The notes beneath the pieces were generated by a model. The model saw nothing but the letters and a program-made list of their open reading frames with translations, did no database searches and was not told the DNA's origin. From contig NZ_MKTH01000018.1 of the NCBI RefSeq assembly GCF_001898175.1, positions 189,542-253,541 of the forward strand: DNA of 64,000 nt, read 5' to 3'. Of this stretch, positions 42,143-50,471 are shown one piece after another (position 1 is the stretch's first letter; every line of letters starts with the position of its first letter). The translations under genes were made by a program, and so were the position numbers. The stretch comes from Cellulomonas sp. 73-92. Lineage in GTDB: Bacteria > Actinomycetota > Actinomycetes > Actinomycetales > Cellulomonadaceae.

Positions 42143-44665
42143 GTGCCCACCGCCCTGCTCGCCGACCGCGTCCCGGCGGACCCCACCGACCCGGACGCCC
42201 TCTACGCCGCGTTCACCGGCTGGGCGGCCGACCGCGGGCTGCGGCTCTACCCGCACCAGGAGGAGGCGCTTCTCGCCCTGGTGACGGGCGAGCACGTCAT
42301 CATCACGACCCCCACCGGCAGCGGCAAGTCGCTCGTCGCCGAGGCCGCGCACTTCGTCGCCTTCGCCCAGGGGCGCCGCACGGTCTACACCGCGCCGCTC
42401 AAGGCCCTGGTCAGCGAGAAGTTCTTCGCCCTGGTCCACGCGTTCGGATCGGCCAACGTGGGCATGATGACCGGGGACTCGTCGGTCAACCCCGACGCCC
42501 CGATCCTCTGCTGCACGGCCGAGATCCTCGCCAACCTCGCGCTCCGCGACGGCGAGGAGGCCGACGCCGCACAGGTGGTGATGGACGAGTTCCACTTCTA
42601 CGCCGACCCGCAGCGCGGCTGGGCGTGGCAGGTCCCCCTGCTCGAGCTGCCGCGCACCCAGTTCGTCCTCATGTCCGCGACCCTGGGCGACGTCACGTTC
42701 TTCGCCGACGACCTGCAGCGGCGCACGGGCGTCGACGTCGCGACGATCACCGGCACGGAGCGGCCCGTGCCCCTGGAGTACGCGTACAGCGTCGAGCCCC
42801 TCCACGAGCTGCTCGAGGAGCTGGTGCAGACCCACCGCGCGCCGGTCTACGTGGTCCACTTCACGCAGCGCGAGGCCGTGGAGCGGGCGCAGGCGCTGGC
42901 GAGCACCACCGTCGCGACGCGGGCCCAGCGCGATGCGATCGCCGACGAGCTGGGCGCCTTCCGGTTCGGCCCCGGCTTCGGCCGCACCCTCAGCAGGCTG
43001 CTGCGCCTGGGCGTCGGCGTCCACCATGCCGGGATGCTCCCCCGCTACCGCCGCGTCGTGGAACGCCTCACCCAGCGGGGCCTGCTGCCGGTGGTGTGCG
43101 GCACCGACACGCTCGGCGTCGGCATCAACGTGCCCATCCGCACCGTGGTGCTGACGTCCCTCGTCAAGTACGACGGCGAGCGCATGCGCCACCTGACGGC
43201 CCGCGAGTTCCACCAGATCTCCGGCCGCGCCGGCCGGGCGGGCTTCGACACCCTCGGCGAGGTCGTCGTCATGGCCCCCGAGCACGTCATCGAGAACCGG
43301 CGGGCCCTGCTCAAGGCGGGCGACGACCCGAAGAAGGTCCGCAAGATCGTCCGCAAGCAGGCGCCACCGGGCCACGTCAACTGGACCGACAAGACCTTCG
43401 AGCGCCTGCGTGACGCGCCGCCCGAGCCGCTGACCTCCAGCTTCGCCGTGACGCACGCCATGGTGCTCAACGTGCTGGAGCGCCAGGCGCTGCATGGCGC
43501 CGACCCCGTCGCCGTCATGACGCACCTGCTGACCGCCAACCACGAGCCCGAGGCCAACCGCCGCCGCCACGTCCGCCGGGCGATCGAGGTCTACCGCTCG
43601 CTGCGGGCGTCGGGCGTCGTCGTGCGCGACGGCCACACCGTCCGGCTGGCGCACGAGATCCCGGCGACCTTCGCGCTCAACCAGGCGCTGTCGCCGTTCG
43701 CCTACGCGGCGCTCGACCTGTTCGACCCCACCGACCCCGGCTACGCCCACGACGTCGTCTCCGTCGTCGAGGCCACGCTCGACGACCCCCGCCAGGTGCT
43801 GGCAGCCCAGGAGAACCGCGCCCGGGGCGAGGCCGTCGCCGCGATGAAGGCCGAGGGCTACGAGTACGAGGAGCGCATGGCGCTGCTCCAGGACGTCAGC
43901 TATCCCAAACCGCTGGCGGAGCCCCTGGCCGTGGCGTTCGCCGCGTACCGCACGGGCAACCCCTGGGTGGCGGACCTCGAGCTCTCGCCCAAGTCCGTGG
44001 TCCGCGAGATGCACGAGCGCGCCATGACGTTCCCGGAGTACGTCAGCGAGTACGGGCTGGACCGCACCGAGGGCGTGCTGCTGCGCTACCTCGCCGACGC
44101 CTACCGCGCGCTGCGCCAGACGATCCCGCCGGAGCGCGCCACGGAGGACCTCGACGAGATCACCGACTGGCTCGGCGACCTTGTCCGGCGCACCGACTCC
44201 TCCCTCCTCGACGAGTGGGAGAGACTCGCCCACCCCGACGAGGAGGGCCCGCGGCCCGCCGAGGGCGAAGCCCCGCCGCCCCCGCTGTCGGGCACGCCGC
44301 GCGTGCTGCGCGCCCTGGTGCGCGGCGCGATGTTCCGCCGGGTCGAGCTCGTGGCGCGCGAGGACTGGGCCGCCCTGGAGCGGCTCGGGGACGCGGACGA
44401 GGAGGGCGTGCCGTGGACCGCCGCGCGCTGGGAGGCGGCGATGGCGCCGTACTGGGACGAGCACGACGAGGTCGGCATCGCCGCCCCCGCGCGCGGCCCG
44501 GCCCTGTTCCAGGTGGCCGAGCACCCGACGACCTGGCGCGTCGACCAGGTGCTCGACGACCCGGCGGGCGACCACGACTGGCGCATCGCGGCCGTCGTCG
44601 ACCTGCCGGCGTCCGACGAGAACGGCGAGGTCAGGCTGCGGATCGCCGCCGTCGCACCCTTCTGA
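42143..44665 (+). CDS. Ski2-like DEAD/DEAH-box helicase with DUF3516 C-terminal domain
   Basis: 840 residues from GTG 42143 (the long frame upstream is non-coding). Superfamily 2 motifs: LYPHQEEALLALVTGEHVIITTPTGSGKSLV (Q region and Walker A), TAPLKALVSEKF, DEFH in VVMDEFHFYADP, LMSATLGD, then GVGVHHAGMLPRYR, GTDTLGVGINVPIRTVV, and QISGRAGRAGFD. The last ~400 residues match the DUF3516 region of actinobacterial homologues. It is probably an RNA helicase in RNA decay or processing; the exact role is uncharacterised. Confidence 0.93.
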   Translation: MPTALLADRVPADPTDPDALYAAFTGWAADRGLRLYPHQEEALLALVTGEHVIITTPTGSGKSLVAEAAHFVAFAQGRRTVYTAPLKALVSEKFFALVHAFGSANVGMMTGDSSVNPDAPILCCTAEILANLALRDGEEADAAQVVMDEFHFYADPQRGWAWQVPLLELPRTQFVLMSATLGDVTFFADDLQRRTGVDVATITGTERPVPLEYAYSVEPLHELLEELVQTHRAPVYVVHFTQREAVERAQALASTTVATRAQRDAIADELGAFRFGPGFGRTLSRLLRLGVGVHHAGMLPRYRRVVERLTQRGLLPVVCGTDTLGVGINVPIRTVVLTSLVKYDGERMRHLTAREFHQISGRAGRAGFDTLGEVVVMAPEHVIENRRALLKAGDDPKKVRKIVRKQAPPGHVNWTDKTFERLRDAPPEPLTSSFAVTHAMVLNVLERQALHGADPVAVMTHLLTANHEPEANRRRHVRRAIEVYRSLRASGVVVRDGHTVRLAHEIPATFALNQALSPFAYAALDLFDPTDPGYAHDVVSVVEATLDDPRQVLAAQENRARGEAVAAMKAEGYEYEERMALLQDVSYPKPLAEPLAVAFAAYRTGNPWVADLELSPKSVVREMHERAMTFPEYVSEYGLDRTEGVLLRYLADAYRALRQTIPPERATEDLDEITDWLGDLVRRTDSSLLDEWERLAHPDEEGPRPAEGEAPPPPLSGTPRVLRALVRGAMFRRVELVAREDWAALERLGDADEEGVPWTAARWEAAMAPYWDEHDEVGIAAPARGPALFQVAEHPTTWRVDQVLDDPAGDHDWRIAAVVDLPASDENGEVRLRIAAVAPF

Positions 44666-44688
44666 GCCCCGGGACCAAAGTCCCATGG

Positions 44689-44707
44689 TTAGGAGAGGCT
44701 AGCCTAC
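44689..44707. promoter_or_regulatory. DtxR/IdeR-like iron (metal) box before the VIT1-type gene
   Basis: TTAGGAGAGGCTAGCCTAC matches the 19-bp DtxR/IdeR consensus TTAGGTTAGSCTAACCTAA at 15 of 19 positions, with a perfect 10-bp palindromic core AGGCTAGCCT. It lies 66 bp upstream of the transporter start and 23 bp after the helicase stop. Confidence 0.8.
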
Positions 44708-44773
44708 GTTTGCGCAGGTCAGGGCAGGTTTCCCTCGCGTGACAAGCGGCGAGACGCCACGTACTCTCGCCCG

Positions 44774-45397
44774 GTGACCAGCCTCCCCGAGACCGCCACG
44801 GCCGACCCCTCGACCCCCGCCGTCACCGGCGTGGCACCGCCGGCGCGCGACGACGACGCGCTCCGCGTGGTGTCGGCCAGCGGGCTCAACTGGCTGCGCG
44901 CCGGCGTCCTGGGCGCGAACGACGGCATCGTCTCGGTCGCCGCGACCGTGCTCGGCGTGGCGGGCGCCACCTCGGAGGTCAAGGCGATCTTCATCGCCGG
45001 CATCGCCGCCCTCGTCGCCGGCGCCCTGTCGATGGCCGTCGGCGAGTACGTCTCGGTCTCGAGCCAGCGCGACGCGGAGCTGGTCGCCGCCCGGATGCGC
45101 GGCTTCGAGAGCCACGAGGTCGAGCTGACCAACCCCTGGCACGCCGGCATCGCGTCGCTGTCGGCGTTCGGCGTCGGTGCTCTCATCCCCCTGCTCGTCG
45201 TGCTCGCGCCCTGGGGCGAGGCGCGCAGCCTCGCGACGTTCGTCGCCGTCCTGGGCGCCCTCGTCATCACCGGCTGGGTCAGCGCCCGGGTCTCGGGCGC
45301 CGGTATCGGTCGCTCGGTGACGCGCAACGTCGTCGGCGGCAGCCTGGCCATGGCGCTGACCTACGGCGTCGGTTCGCTCGTCGGGCTCGCGGTCTGA
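44774..45397 (+). CDS. VIT1/CCC1-family Fe2+/Mn2+ transporter
   Basis: 207 residues from GTG 44774. Family motifs: LRAGVLGANDGIVSVAATVLGVAGA (first membrane helix with metal-site Asp), GALSMAVGEYVSVSSQRDAEL (Met/Glu metal path), then a shortened cytosolic segment (only ~20 residues between the second and third helices), and three more helices ending GVGSLVGLAV. It moves ferrous iron or manganese, usually detoxifying by export or storage. The DtxR/IdeR-like box upstream indicates metal-dependent control. Confidence 0.92.
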   Translation: MTSLPETATADPSTPAVTGVAPPARDDDALRVVSASGLNWLRAGVLGANDGIVSVAATVLGVAGATSEVKAIFIAGIAALVAGALSMAVGEYVSVSSQRDAELVAARMRGFESHEVELTNPWHAGIASLSAFGVGALIPLLVVLAPWGEARSLATFVAVLGALVITGWVSARVSGAGIGRSVTRNVVGGSLAMALTYGVGSLVGLAV

Positions 45398-45404
45398 CAC
45401 CCGG

Positions 45405-45896
45405 GTGCCACGCAAGGAGCAGGCAGGGACCCCCGCCCTCGTCGCCCTCGCCGCGGCCGGCGTGCCGCACACGGTGCACGCCTACGAGCACGACCCGCGC
45501 ACGCCCGCCGGGTACGGGCTGGAGGCCGCGACGGTGCTCGGCCTCGACCCGGCCCAGGTGTACAAGACGCTGGTCGCGGAGGTGGACGGGCGCCTGACGG
45601 TCGCGGTGGTGCCGGTCACCGGGCACCTCGACCTCAAGGCCCTGGCGGCGGCGGTCGGCGGCAAGCGAGCCGTGATGGCGGAACGGCCCGACGCGGAGCG
45701 CGCCACCGGCTACGTCGCGGGCGGCATCTCCCCGCTGGGCCAGCGGTCCGCGCTGCCCACGGTCGTCGACGAGACGATCTACCTGCACGACGAGGTCTAC
45801 GTCTCCGGCGGCCGCCGCGGGCTGGACGTCTGCCTCGCGCCCGACGACCTCGTGCGGCTGACCGACGCCGTCGTCGCGGACCTCGCCCGCGCCTGA
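45405..45896 (+). CDS. YbaK/EbsC-type aminoacyl-tRNA deacylase (Cys-tRNA(Pro) deacylase)
   Basis: 163 residues from GTG 45405, 8 bp after the transporter gene. YbaK fold: TPALVALAAAGVPHTVHAYEHDP, VYKTLVAEVDGRLTVAVVPVTGHLDLKALAAAVGGKRA (the invariant Lys of VYKTL), and TGYVAGGISPLGQR(S) with the GGxSP loop. It hydrolyses mischarged Cys-tRNA(Pro) or related errors, a translation quality-control role. Probably cotranscribed with the transporter. Confidence 0.93.
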   Translation: MPRKEQAGTPALVALAAAGVPHTVHAYEHDPRTPAGYGLEAATVLGLDPAQVYKTLVAEVDGRLTVAVVPVTGHLDLKALAAAVGGKRAVMAERPDAERATGYVAGGISPLGQRSALPTVVDETIYLHDEVYVSGGRRGLDVCLAPDDLVRLTDAVVADLARA

Positions 45897-45900
45897 GGCG

Positions 45901-46851
45901 TCACCGCCAGGGGCGGGCGGACCGCTCCGCCCAGTACCGCTCGGGCGGCTCGGCCAGCGCCGCGACGTCCTCGGCGCCGGCCGCCGGCACGCGCGCCGCC
46001 AGGTTGGAGGCGAGCTGCCCGGGCGTCACCGCGCCGGACAGCACCACGTCGGCGAAGGGCCGGCCCAGCGCGCAGCCGATCGCGAACGCGTCGGCCGTCT
46101 GCTCGTCGTGCGCCGCCGCCCGCGCCCGTGCCGCGGCGTCGCCGTCCGGTCCGAGCCGGCCGTTGGCCAGCGCCTCCTTGATGACGACGAACCAACCGGC
46201 GTCGTGGGCGCGGGTCAGCGCCGGGCCGGCCGACGGCTCGAGGAGGTTCCACGTGGCCTGGACCACCGTGAACGGGCCGGCCGCCAGCGCGGCGTCGACG
46301 GCGTCGCCCTGGCGCGGGCCGCTGGTGGACAGGCCCACGCGCACGCCCGTGGCGGCCAGCGCCGCCAGCCGCGCCAGGATCGCCGGGTCGCGGAGGGCCG
46401 GGCTGTCCACCGTCGCGGAGTGCACCAGGTACACGTCCGGCGGGCCGCCGAGGGCCTCGAGCGTCTGGGGCCACTGCTCGTCCAGCATCGCGACGGAGTG
46501 CTCCTTGACCTCGTGCACCGCCGCGTCCATCCGGAACTCGCCGACGTACCGGTACCCCCACTTGCTGCCGACGACGAGCCGCTGGCGCCGGCCCGGGTGG
46601 GACGCCAGCCACGAGCCGAGGAACTGCTCGGCCAGGCCGTAGGAGCGGGCGCAGTCGACGTACCGCACGCCCGCGTCCCACGCCGCGTCCAGCACCTCGT
46701 GCGTCCGGGCCTCCATCGCGTCCACGGAACGCAGGGACGGCAGGTCTCCCGCGCGACCGGCGGTGATGTACGCGGGCCGCCCCAGCGCCGCCAGGCCGAG
46801 GCCGACGCGCGGTACGCCGGCACCCGTCAGCGGTCCGTCCGGCAGCGCCAT
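45901..46851 (-). CDS. Aldo/keto reductase family oxidoreductase
   Basis: 316 residues from ATG 46851 with GGAGGGAG upstream; 35 extra codons of the longer frame are rejected. AKR features: GVRYVDCARSYGLAEQFLGSWL (Asp and Tyr of the catalytic tetrad), VGSKWGYRYVG (Lys), DVYLVHSATVDSP (His), GLSTSGPRQ, and VIKEALANGRL. NADPH-dependent reduction of an aldehyde or ketone. It resembles the aryl-alcohol/fucose dehydrogenase-like AKRs; the substrate is unknown. Convergent with ybaK, divergent from the lipoprotein gene. Confidence 0.9.
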   Translation of the reverse strand: MALPDGPLTGAGVPRVGLGLAALGRPAYITAGRAGDLPSLRSVDAMEARTHEVLDAAWDAGVRYVDCARSYGLAEQFLGSWLASHPGRRQRLVVGSKWGYRYVGEFRMDAAVHEVKEHSVAMLDEQWPQTLEALGGPPDVYLVHSATVDSPALRDPAILARLAALAATGVRVGLSTSGPRQGDAVDAALAAGPFTVVQATWNLLEPSAGPALTRAHDAGWFVVIKEALANGRLGPDGDAAARARAAAHDEQTADAFAIGCALGRPFADVVLSGAVTPGQLASNLAARVPAAGAEDVAALAEPPERYWAERSARPWR

Positions 46852-46929
46852 GCCCACTCCCTCCACCGGCCCCGTGGCGAGCCTAGCCACCGGTATCTGG
46901 GCCTGCGGCCCTGCCTCCTTGTCACCAGC

Positions 46930-46948
46930 GGGACGCGACCCGCGTCCC
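46930..46948. promoter_or_regulatory. Palindrome in the AKR-lipoprotein divergent region
   Basis: Exact 8-bp arms GGGACGCG and CGCGTCCC separated by ACC, in the 126-bp region between two divergent starts and 30 bp before the lipoprotein start. It could be an operator or a transcript hairpin. Confidence 0.35.
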
Positions 46949-46977
46949 GTCGGCACGCCGAGCAGGGAGGTTTGACC

Positions 46978-47631
46978 ATGTGGCGCACATCAGCGGTGGT
47001 GGTCGCGGCGGTGCTGGCGCTGGCCGCGTGCTCCTCGTCGGGCGGCGGCGGGCCGACGACCCCGCCCGCGGCGCCCGCGACCCAGACCACGGCCCCGCCC
47101 ACGACGACGCCGGCCCCCACGACGCCCGCCGCGACCCCGGAGGCGACGGCGCAGGGCGTGGCCCTCACCCTCGACCCCTGCGCTGTGTTCCCGCAGGCCG
47201 AGGCGAGCACCCTGCTCGGCACCACGGCCCCGGCCGGGCAGCCGCAGACCCTCGACGGCGGCGGGAAGATGTGCGTCTACGCCGCCGGGGCCGAGGGTGT
47301 CGCCCAGATCGTCGTCGCGCAGGCGACGAGCGCCGCCGACGCCGGCGCCGTGTGGGACCAGGAGCGTGCCCGGGCCAACCAGGCGCTGCAGCAGGCGCTC
47401 CAGTCGCAGGCACAGCTGACCCCCACGCTGGCCGACCTGCCCGGCCTCGGCGACAAGGCGTCCACGGCCTCGTACGCGGCGACGATCGGTCCGGTGACGC
47501 TCGCCGGCAGCGCGATCTACGTGCTCAAGGGCGCGACGTTCTTCGGGGTCAGCGTGCTGCGGCTGAACGGCGCCGCCCCCACCGTCGACGCGCTGAAGGC
47601 CGAGGCGCAGACGATCCTCGGCCGGATCTAG
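46978..47631 (+). CDS. Secreted lipoprotein, DUF3558-like
   Basis: 217 residues from ATG 46978 with AGGGAGG upstream. Lipoprotein signal peptide with lipobox ALAAC, a Thr/Pro-rich spacer (~25-60), then a globular domain starting DPCAVFPQAEASTLLG and holding a second Cys (MCVYAAG). This Cys pair and spacing are like DUF3558/sensor-type actinobacterial lipoproteins. Function unknown; outer face of the membrane. Confidence 0.82.
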   Translation: MWRTSAVVVAAVLALAACSSSGGGGPTTPPAAPATQTTAPPTTTPAPTTPAATPEATAQGVALTLDPCAVFPQAEASTLLGTTAPAGQPQTLDGGGKMCVYAAGAEGVAQIVVAQATSAADAGAVWDQERARANQALQQALQSQAQLTPTLADLPGLGDKASTASYAATIGPVTLAGSAIYVLKGATFFGVSVLRLNGAAPTVDALKAEAQTILGRI

Positions 47632-47674
47632 CGGGACGCGCCACGGTCCGGCCGGCGAGGGGCGCGGCCGGGCC

Positions 47675-48415
47675 GTGACGCTAGCGTTGCCGTTCGTGGA
47701 CGACGACCTGCGCACCCGGCTGGCCGCCGTCCACGCCCGGATCGACCGCGCCACGGCGGATGCCGGCCGCTCCCAGGGCGACGTCACGCTGCTCCTGGCG
47801 ACCAAGACGCAGGACGCCGGCACTATCCGCGCGGCCGTGCAGGCCCACCGCGCGCTGGCGGTCGAGCGGCGCCTGCTCCTCGGCGAGAACCGCGTCCAGG
47901 AGCTCGTCGCCAAGGGCCCTGCCCTGGCCGACCTGGGGCTGCCCTACCACCTCATCGGCCCGCTGCAGTCGAACAAGATCAACGCGGCGCTGCGGTGGGC
48001 GGACGCGGTCGACGCGGTCGAGTCGCTGGACCTCGCGCGCCGGCTGGCCGAGCGGCGATCGGGCCGCTACGCCGACCTCGACGTGATGGTGCAGGTCAAC
48101 GTCTCGGGCGAGGCGACCAAGCACGGCGTCGCGCCCGACGAGGCCGCCGGGCTCGCCACGGCGGTGGCCGCCCTCGACGGGCTCCGGCTCGTCGGCTTCC
48201 AGACGATCGGAGCGATGAGCGACGACCCGCTCGTCGTGCGCGCGGGGTTCGCCGCGCTGCGCGCGGTGCGCGACGAGGTCGTCGCCTCCGGGTCCCCGGG
48301 CACGGCCGGCGCCGTCGAGCTGTCGATGGGCATGACCGGCGACCTGGAGCTCGCGATCGCCGAGGGCGCGACGGTCGTGCGGGTCGGCACCGCGGTCTTC
48401 GGCTCGCGGACGTGA
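47675..48415 (+). CDS. YggS-family pyridoxal-phosphate homeostasis protein
   Basis: 246 residues from GTG 47675; GTG 47696 is an alternative. Alanine-racemase-like barrel: VTLLLATKTQ (PLP Lys), LLGENRVQELVAK, YHLIGPLQSNKI (the normal H-x-IGxLQxNK motif), VNVSGEATKHG, LSMGMTGDLELAIAEGATVVRVGTAVFG (phosphate-binding loop). It lacks racemase activity in known members and buffers vitamin B6 and amino-acid/keto-acid balance. It ends directly against the convergent lipoate ligase gene. Confidence 0.94.
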   Translation: MTLALPFVDDDLRTRLAAVHARIDRATADAGRSQGDVTLLLATKTQDAGTIRAAVQAHRALAVERRLLLGENRVQELVAKGPALADLGLPYHLIGPLQSNKINAALRWADAVDAVESLDLARRLAERRSGRYADLDVMVQVNVSGEATKHGVAPDEAAGLATAVAALDGLRLVGFQTIGAMSDDPLVVRAGFAALRAVRDEVVASGSPGTAGAVELSMGMTGDLELAIAEGATVVRVGTAVFGSRT

Positions 48416-49474
48416 TCAGGGCAGGCGAGCGGTCCACCCCGGGCTCTCGAACTTCTCCACCCGCAGCCGGTCGGCACGCGCCAGCTCGTCGGCCGTCAGC
48501 TCGCCGTCGACCGTGCGGTACCGCCCGCGGAAGTGGGCCTCGAACGCCGTGATGACGTCCTCGCGCGGCAGCCGGGTCTGCGAGCGCACCGGGTCGACGC
48601 GCTTGCCCGAGCTGGCGGTGCCCTTGTCGGAGAGCTTCTCGCGGCCGATGCGCAGCACCTGGTTCATCTTGTCGGCGTCGATGTCGTAGGCCATCGTCAC
48701 GTGGTGGAGCACCGCGCCGCCCACCAGCCGCTTCTGCGCGGAGCCGGCGATCTTGCCGGCCGGCGACGCGATGTCGTTGAGCCCCGTCAGGCTCGCCTGC
48801 ACCTCGACGTCGGCGAGCGCGCCGAGCACCCACTGGTTGAGGAAGGCGTAGGACTCCTCGTAGCTCAGCCCGTCGACCAGGGACTCGGGCACGACGAGCG
48901 AGAACGTGATGCAGTTGCCGGCCTCCATGAACATGGCGCCGCCGCCGGAGATCCGCCGCACCACGCGCACGCCGTAGCGCTCGGCCGCCTCGAGGTCGAC
49001 CTCGTTGGACAGCGACTGGAACGAGCCGATGACCACGGCCGGGGTGTCCCACTCCCAGAACCGGAAGGTGGGCCCGCGCCGTCCGGCGGCGAGCTCCTCG
49101 GTGAGCACCTGGTCGAGCGCGGTGTGCATCGCGGGCGGCAGCACGCCGGGGTCGAGGAACGTGAACTCGTGGTCCGCCCACGACGTCGACCGGCCGAGCG
49201 CGCGCCGCACCGCGATCGCGACGTCGCGCGTCGTCGCGCCGATCAGCTGGGCGCCGGGCAGCTCGGCGGCGACCCGCTCGTCGAGCGCGGTCGTCAGCTG
49301 GGCCACCGTGCTCGTCTCGGGCAGGCCGTCGAGCGCCCGGACGAACACGTCGAGCAGCTCGTCGGGCTCGGCGAAGAAGTCCCCGGAGACGACGACGCCG
49401 GCGAGGCGTCCGCCGCTCACCTCCAGGTCGACGACGACGAGCTTTCCCCCGGGGACCTTGTACGCACCGTGCAC
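48416..49474 (-). CDS. Lipoate-protein ligase A-like protein with N-terminal accessory domain
   Basis: 352 residues. The first ~85 residues (YKVPGGKLVVVDLEVSGGRLAGVVVSGDFFAEP) resemble the accessory domain that is C-terminal in classical LplA. The catalytic BPL_LplA domain follows: WDTPAVVIGSFQSLSNEVDLEAAERYGVRVVRRISGGGAMFMEAG, then the Lys motif GKIAGSAQKR. It attaches lipoate or octanoate to E2 or GcvH lipoyl domains. The domain order is swapped relative to E. coli LplA. Confidence 0.85.
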   Translation of the reverse strand: MHGAYKVPGGKLVVVDLEVSGGRLAGVVVSGDFFAEPDELLDVFVRALDGLPETSTVAQLTTALDERVAAELPGAQLIGATTRDVAIAVRRALGRSTSWADHEFTFLDPGVLPPAMHTALDQVLTEELAAGRRGPTFRFWEWDTPAVVIGSFQSLSNEVDLEAAERYGVRVVRRISGGGAMFMEAGNCITFSLVVPESLVDGLSYEESYAFLNQWVLGALADVEVQASLTGLNDIASPAGKIAGSAQKRLVGGAVLHHVTMAYDIDADKMNQVLRIGREKLSDKGTASSGKRVDPVRSQTRLPREDVITAFEAHFRGRYRTVDGELTADELARADRLRVEKFESPGWTARLP

Positions 49475-49504
49475 GCCGCCACTCTAGGCACGCCGGCGCG
49501 ATCG

Positions 49505-50422
49505 CTAGCGCGCGGCCTGCACGGCGGCGAGCGCGCGCGCCTGGACGATCGCCGAGATGCCGTCCGGCGGCCCGAGGCTGCTGACGTTGTCGGTCGTCGT
49601 CGCGGTCCACGTGACGATGGCGTTGCCGACGAGCAGGTGCCCGCGGTAGCCGTTCGTCGTGGCCGTCTGCTGCTGGACCGTCACCTGCTGGACGACCGAG
49701 GGGTACAGCCCCACACCCTCGATGGCCGGCTGGGTCACCCACCGTCCGCCGGTGTCGCCCGTCGGGTCGACGACGGTGTAGGAGGCGCAGGCGTCGACGG
49801 TGCCGACGAGCGTGGCGAACGCCCGTTGCGCGTCGGTGGGCGTGGCGAGGAGGGTCACCTCCTGGCGGAACGTGAACGCCGTGCCGCCCATCCAGTCCCG
49901 CACCGCGTAGGCCTGCGGCGGCTGCGCGACGACGGTGCGGGCGACCAGGCACGACGACGGGATGATCACGCCGTTCGCCGGCAGGCCCCAGCCGGGGGCG
50001 GGAGCCGTCGAGGGAACGATCGGGCCCACGGCGGACGGAACGGCGCCGCCGATCTGGTCGGCCGTGACGAACAGCGCCTGCGAGCTGACGGCGTCGAACA
50101 CCATGTCCCGGCCGGGCGGTGTCGGGCCCGGCTCGACGTTCGAGGTCGACGAGAGGGACGGGCTCGGGCCGAACGACGGCGCCGGCGGCAGGAGGCTGGG
50201 CTCGATGGTCGGCTCGGTCGGCGTCGGGGTGGGCGAGTCGGTCGGAGACGCGACCGACTCGGCCCCGTCCCACGGTTGCCACACCAGGAGGCCGACCACG
50301 AGCAGCACGACCCCGGCGAGCGCCCACCACCACGGCGCACGAGGCCGCGAGGGCGTCTCGTCGGCCCGTGGAGGCGTCGTGCTCCAACCGCCGGACAACC
50401 GCGCGCTCCCTTCTCGTGCCAC
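49505..50422 (-). CDS. Membrane-anchored hypothetical protein, weakly PknH-sensor-like
   Basis: 305 residues from GTG 50422 (GTG 50464, 14 codons earlier, is possible). Short basic cytoplasmic part, one membrane segment (WWWALAGVVLLVVGLLVWQP), a Ser/Thr/Pro-rich extracellular stalk (~60-105), then a globular domain with two cysteines (PSSCLVARTVV; VDACASYTVVD). The TPTDAQRAFATLVGTVDACASY stretch recalls PknH-like extracellular sensor domains, but this is only resemblance. It lies downstream of cimA; function unknown. Confidence 0.72.
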   Translation of the reverse strand: MAREGSARLSGGWSTTPPRADETPSRPRAPWWWALAGVVLLVVGLLVWQPWDGAESVASPTDSPTPTPTEPTIEPSLLPPAPSFGPSPSLSSTSNVEPGPTPPGRDMVFDAVSSQALFVTADQIGGAVPSAVGPIVPSTAPAPGWGLPANGVIIPSSCLVARTVVAQPPQAYAVRDWMGGTAFTFRQEVTLLATPTDAQRAFATLVGTVDACASYTVVDPTGDTGGRWVTQPAIEGVGLYPSVVQQVTVQQQTATTNGYRGHLLVGNAIVTWTATTTDNVSSLGPPDGISAIVQARALAAVQAAR

Positions 50423-50471
50423 TCGCAAGGCTATGCGTGCACGGCCGGTGACGCGAAGCCGCACGCCGCGA

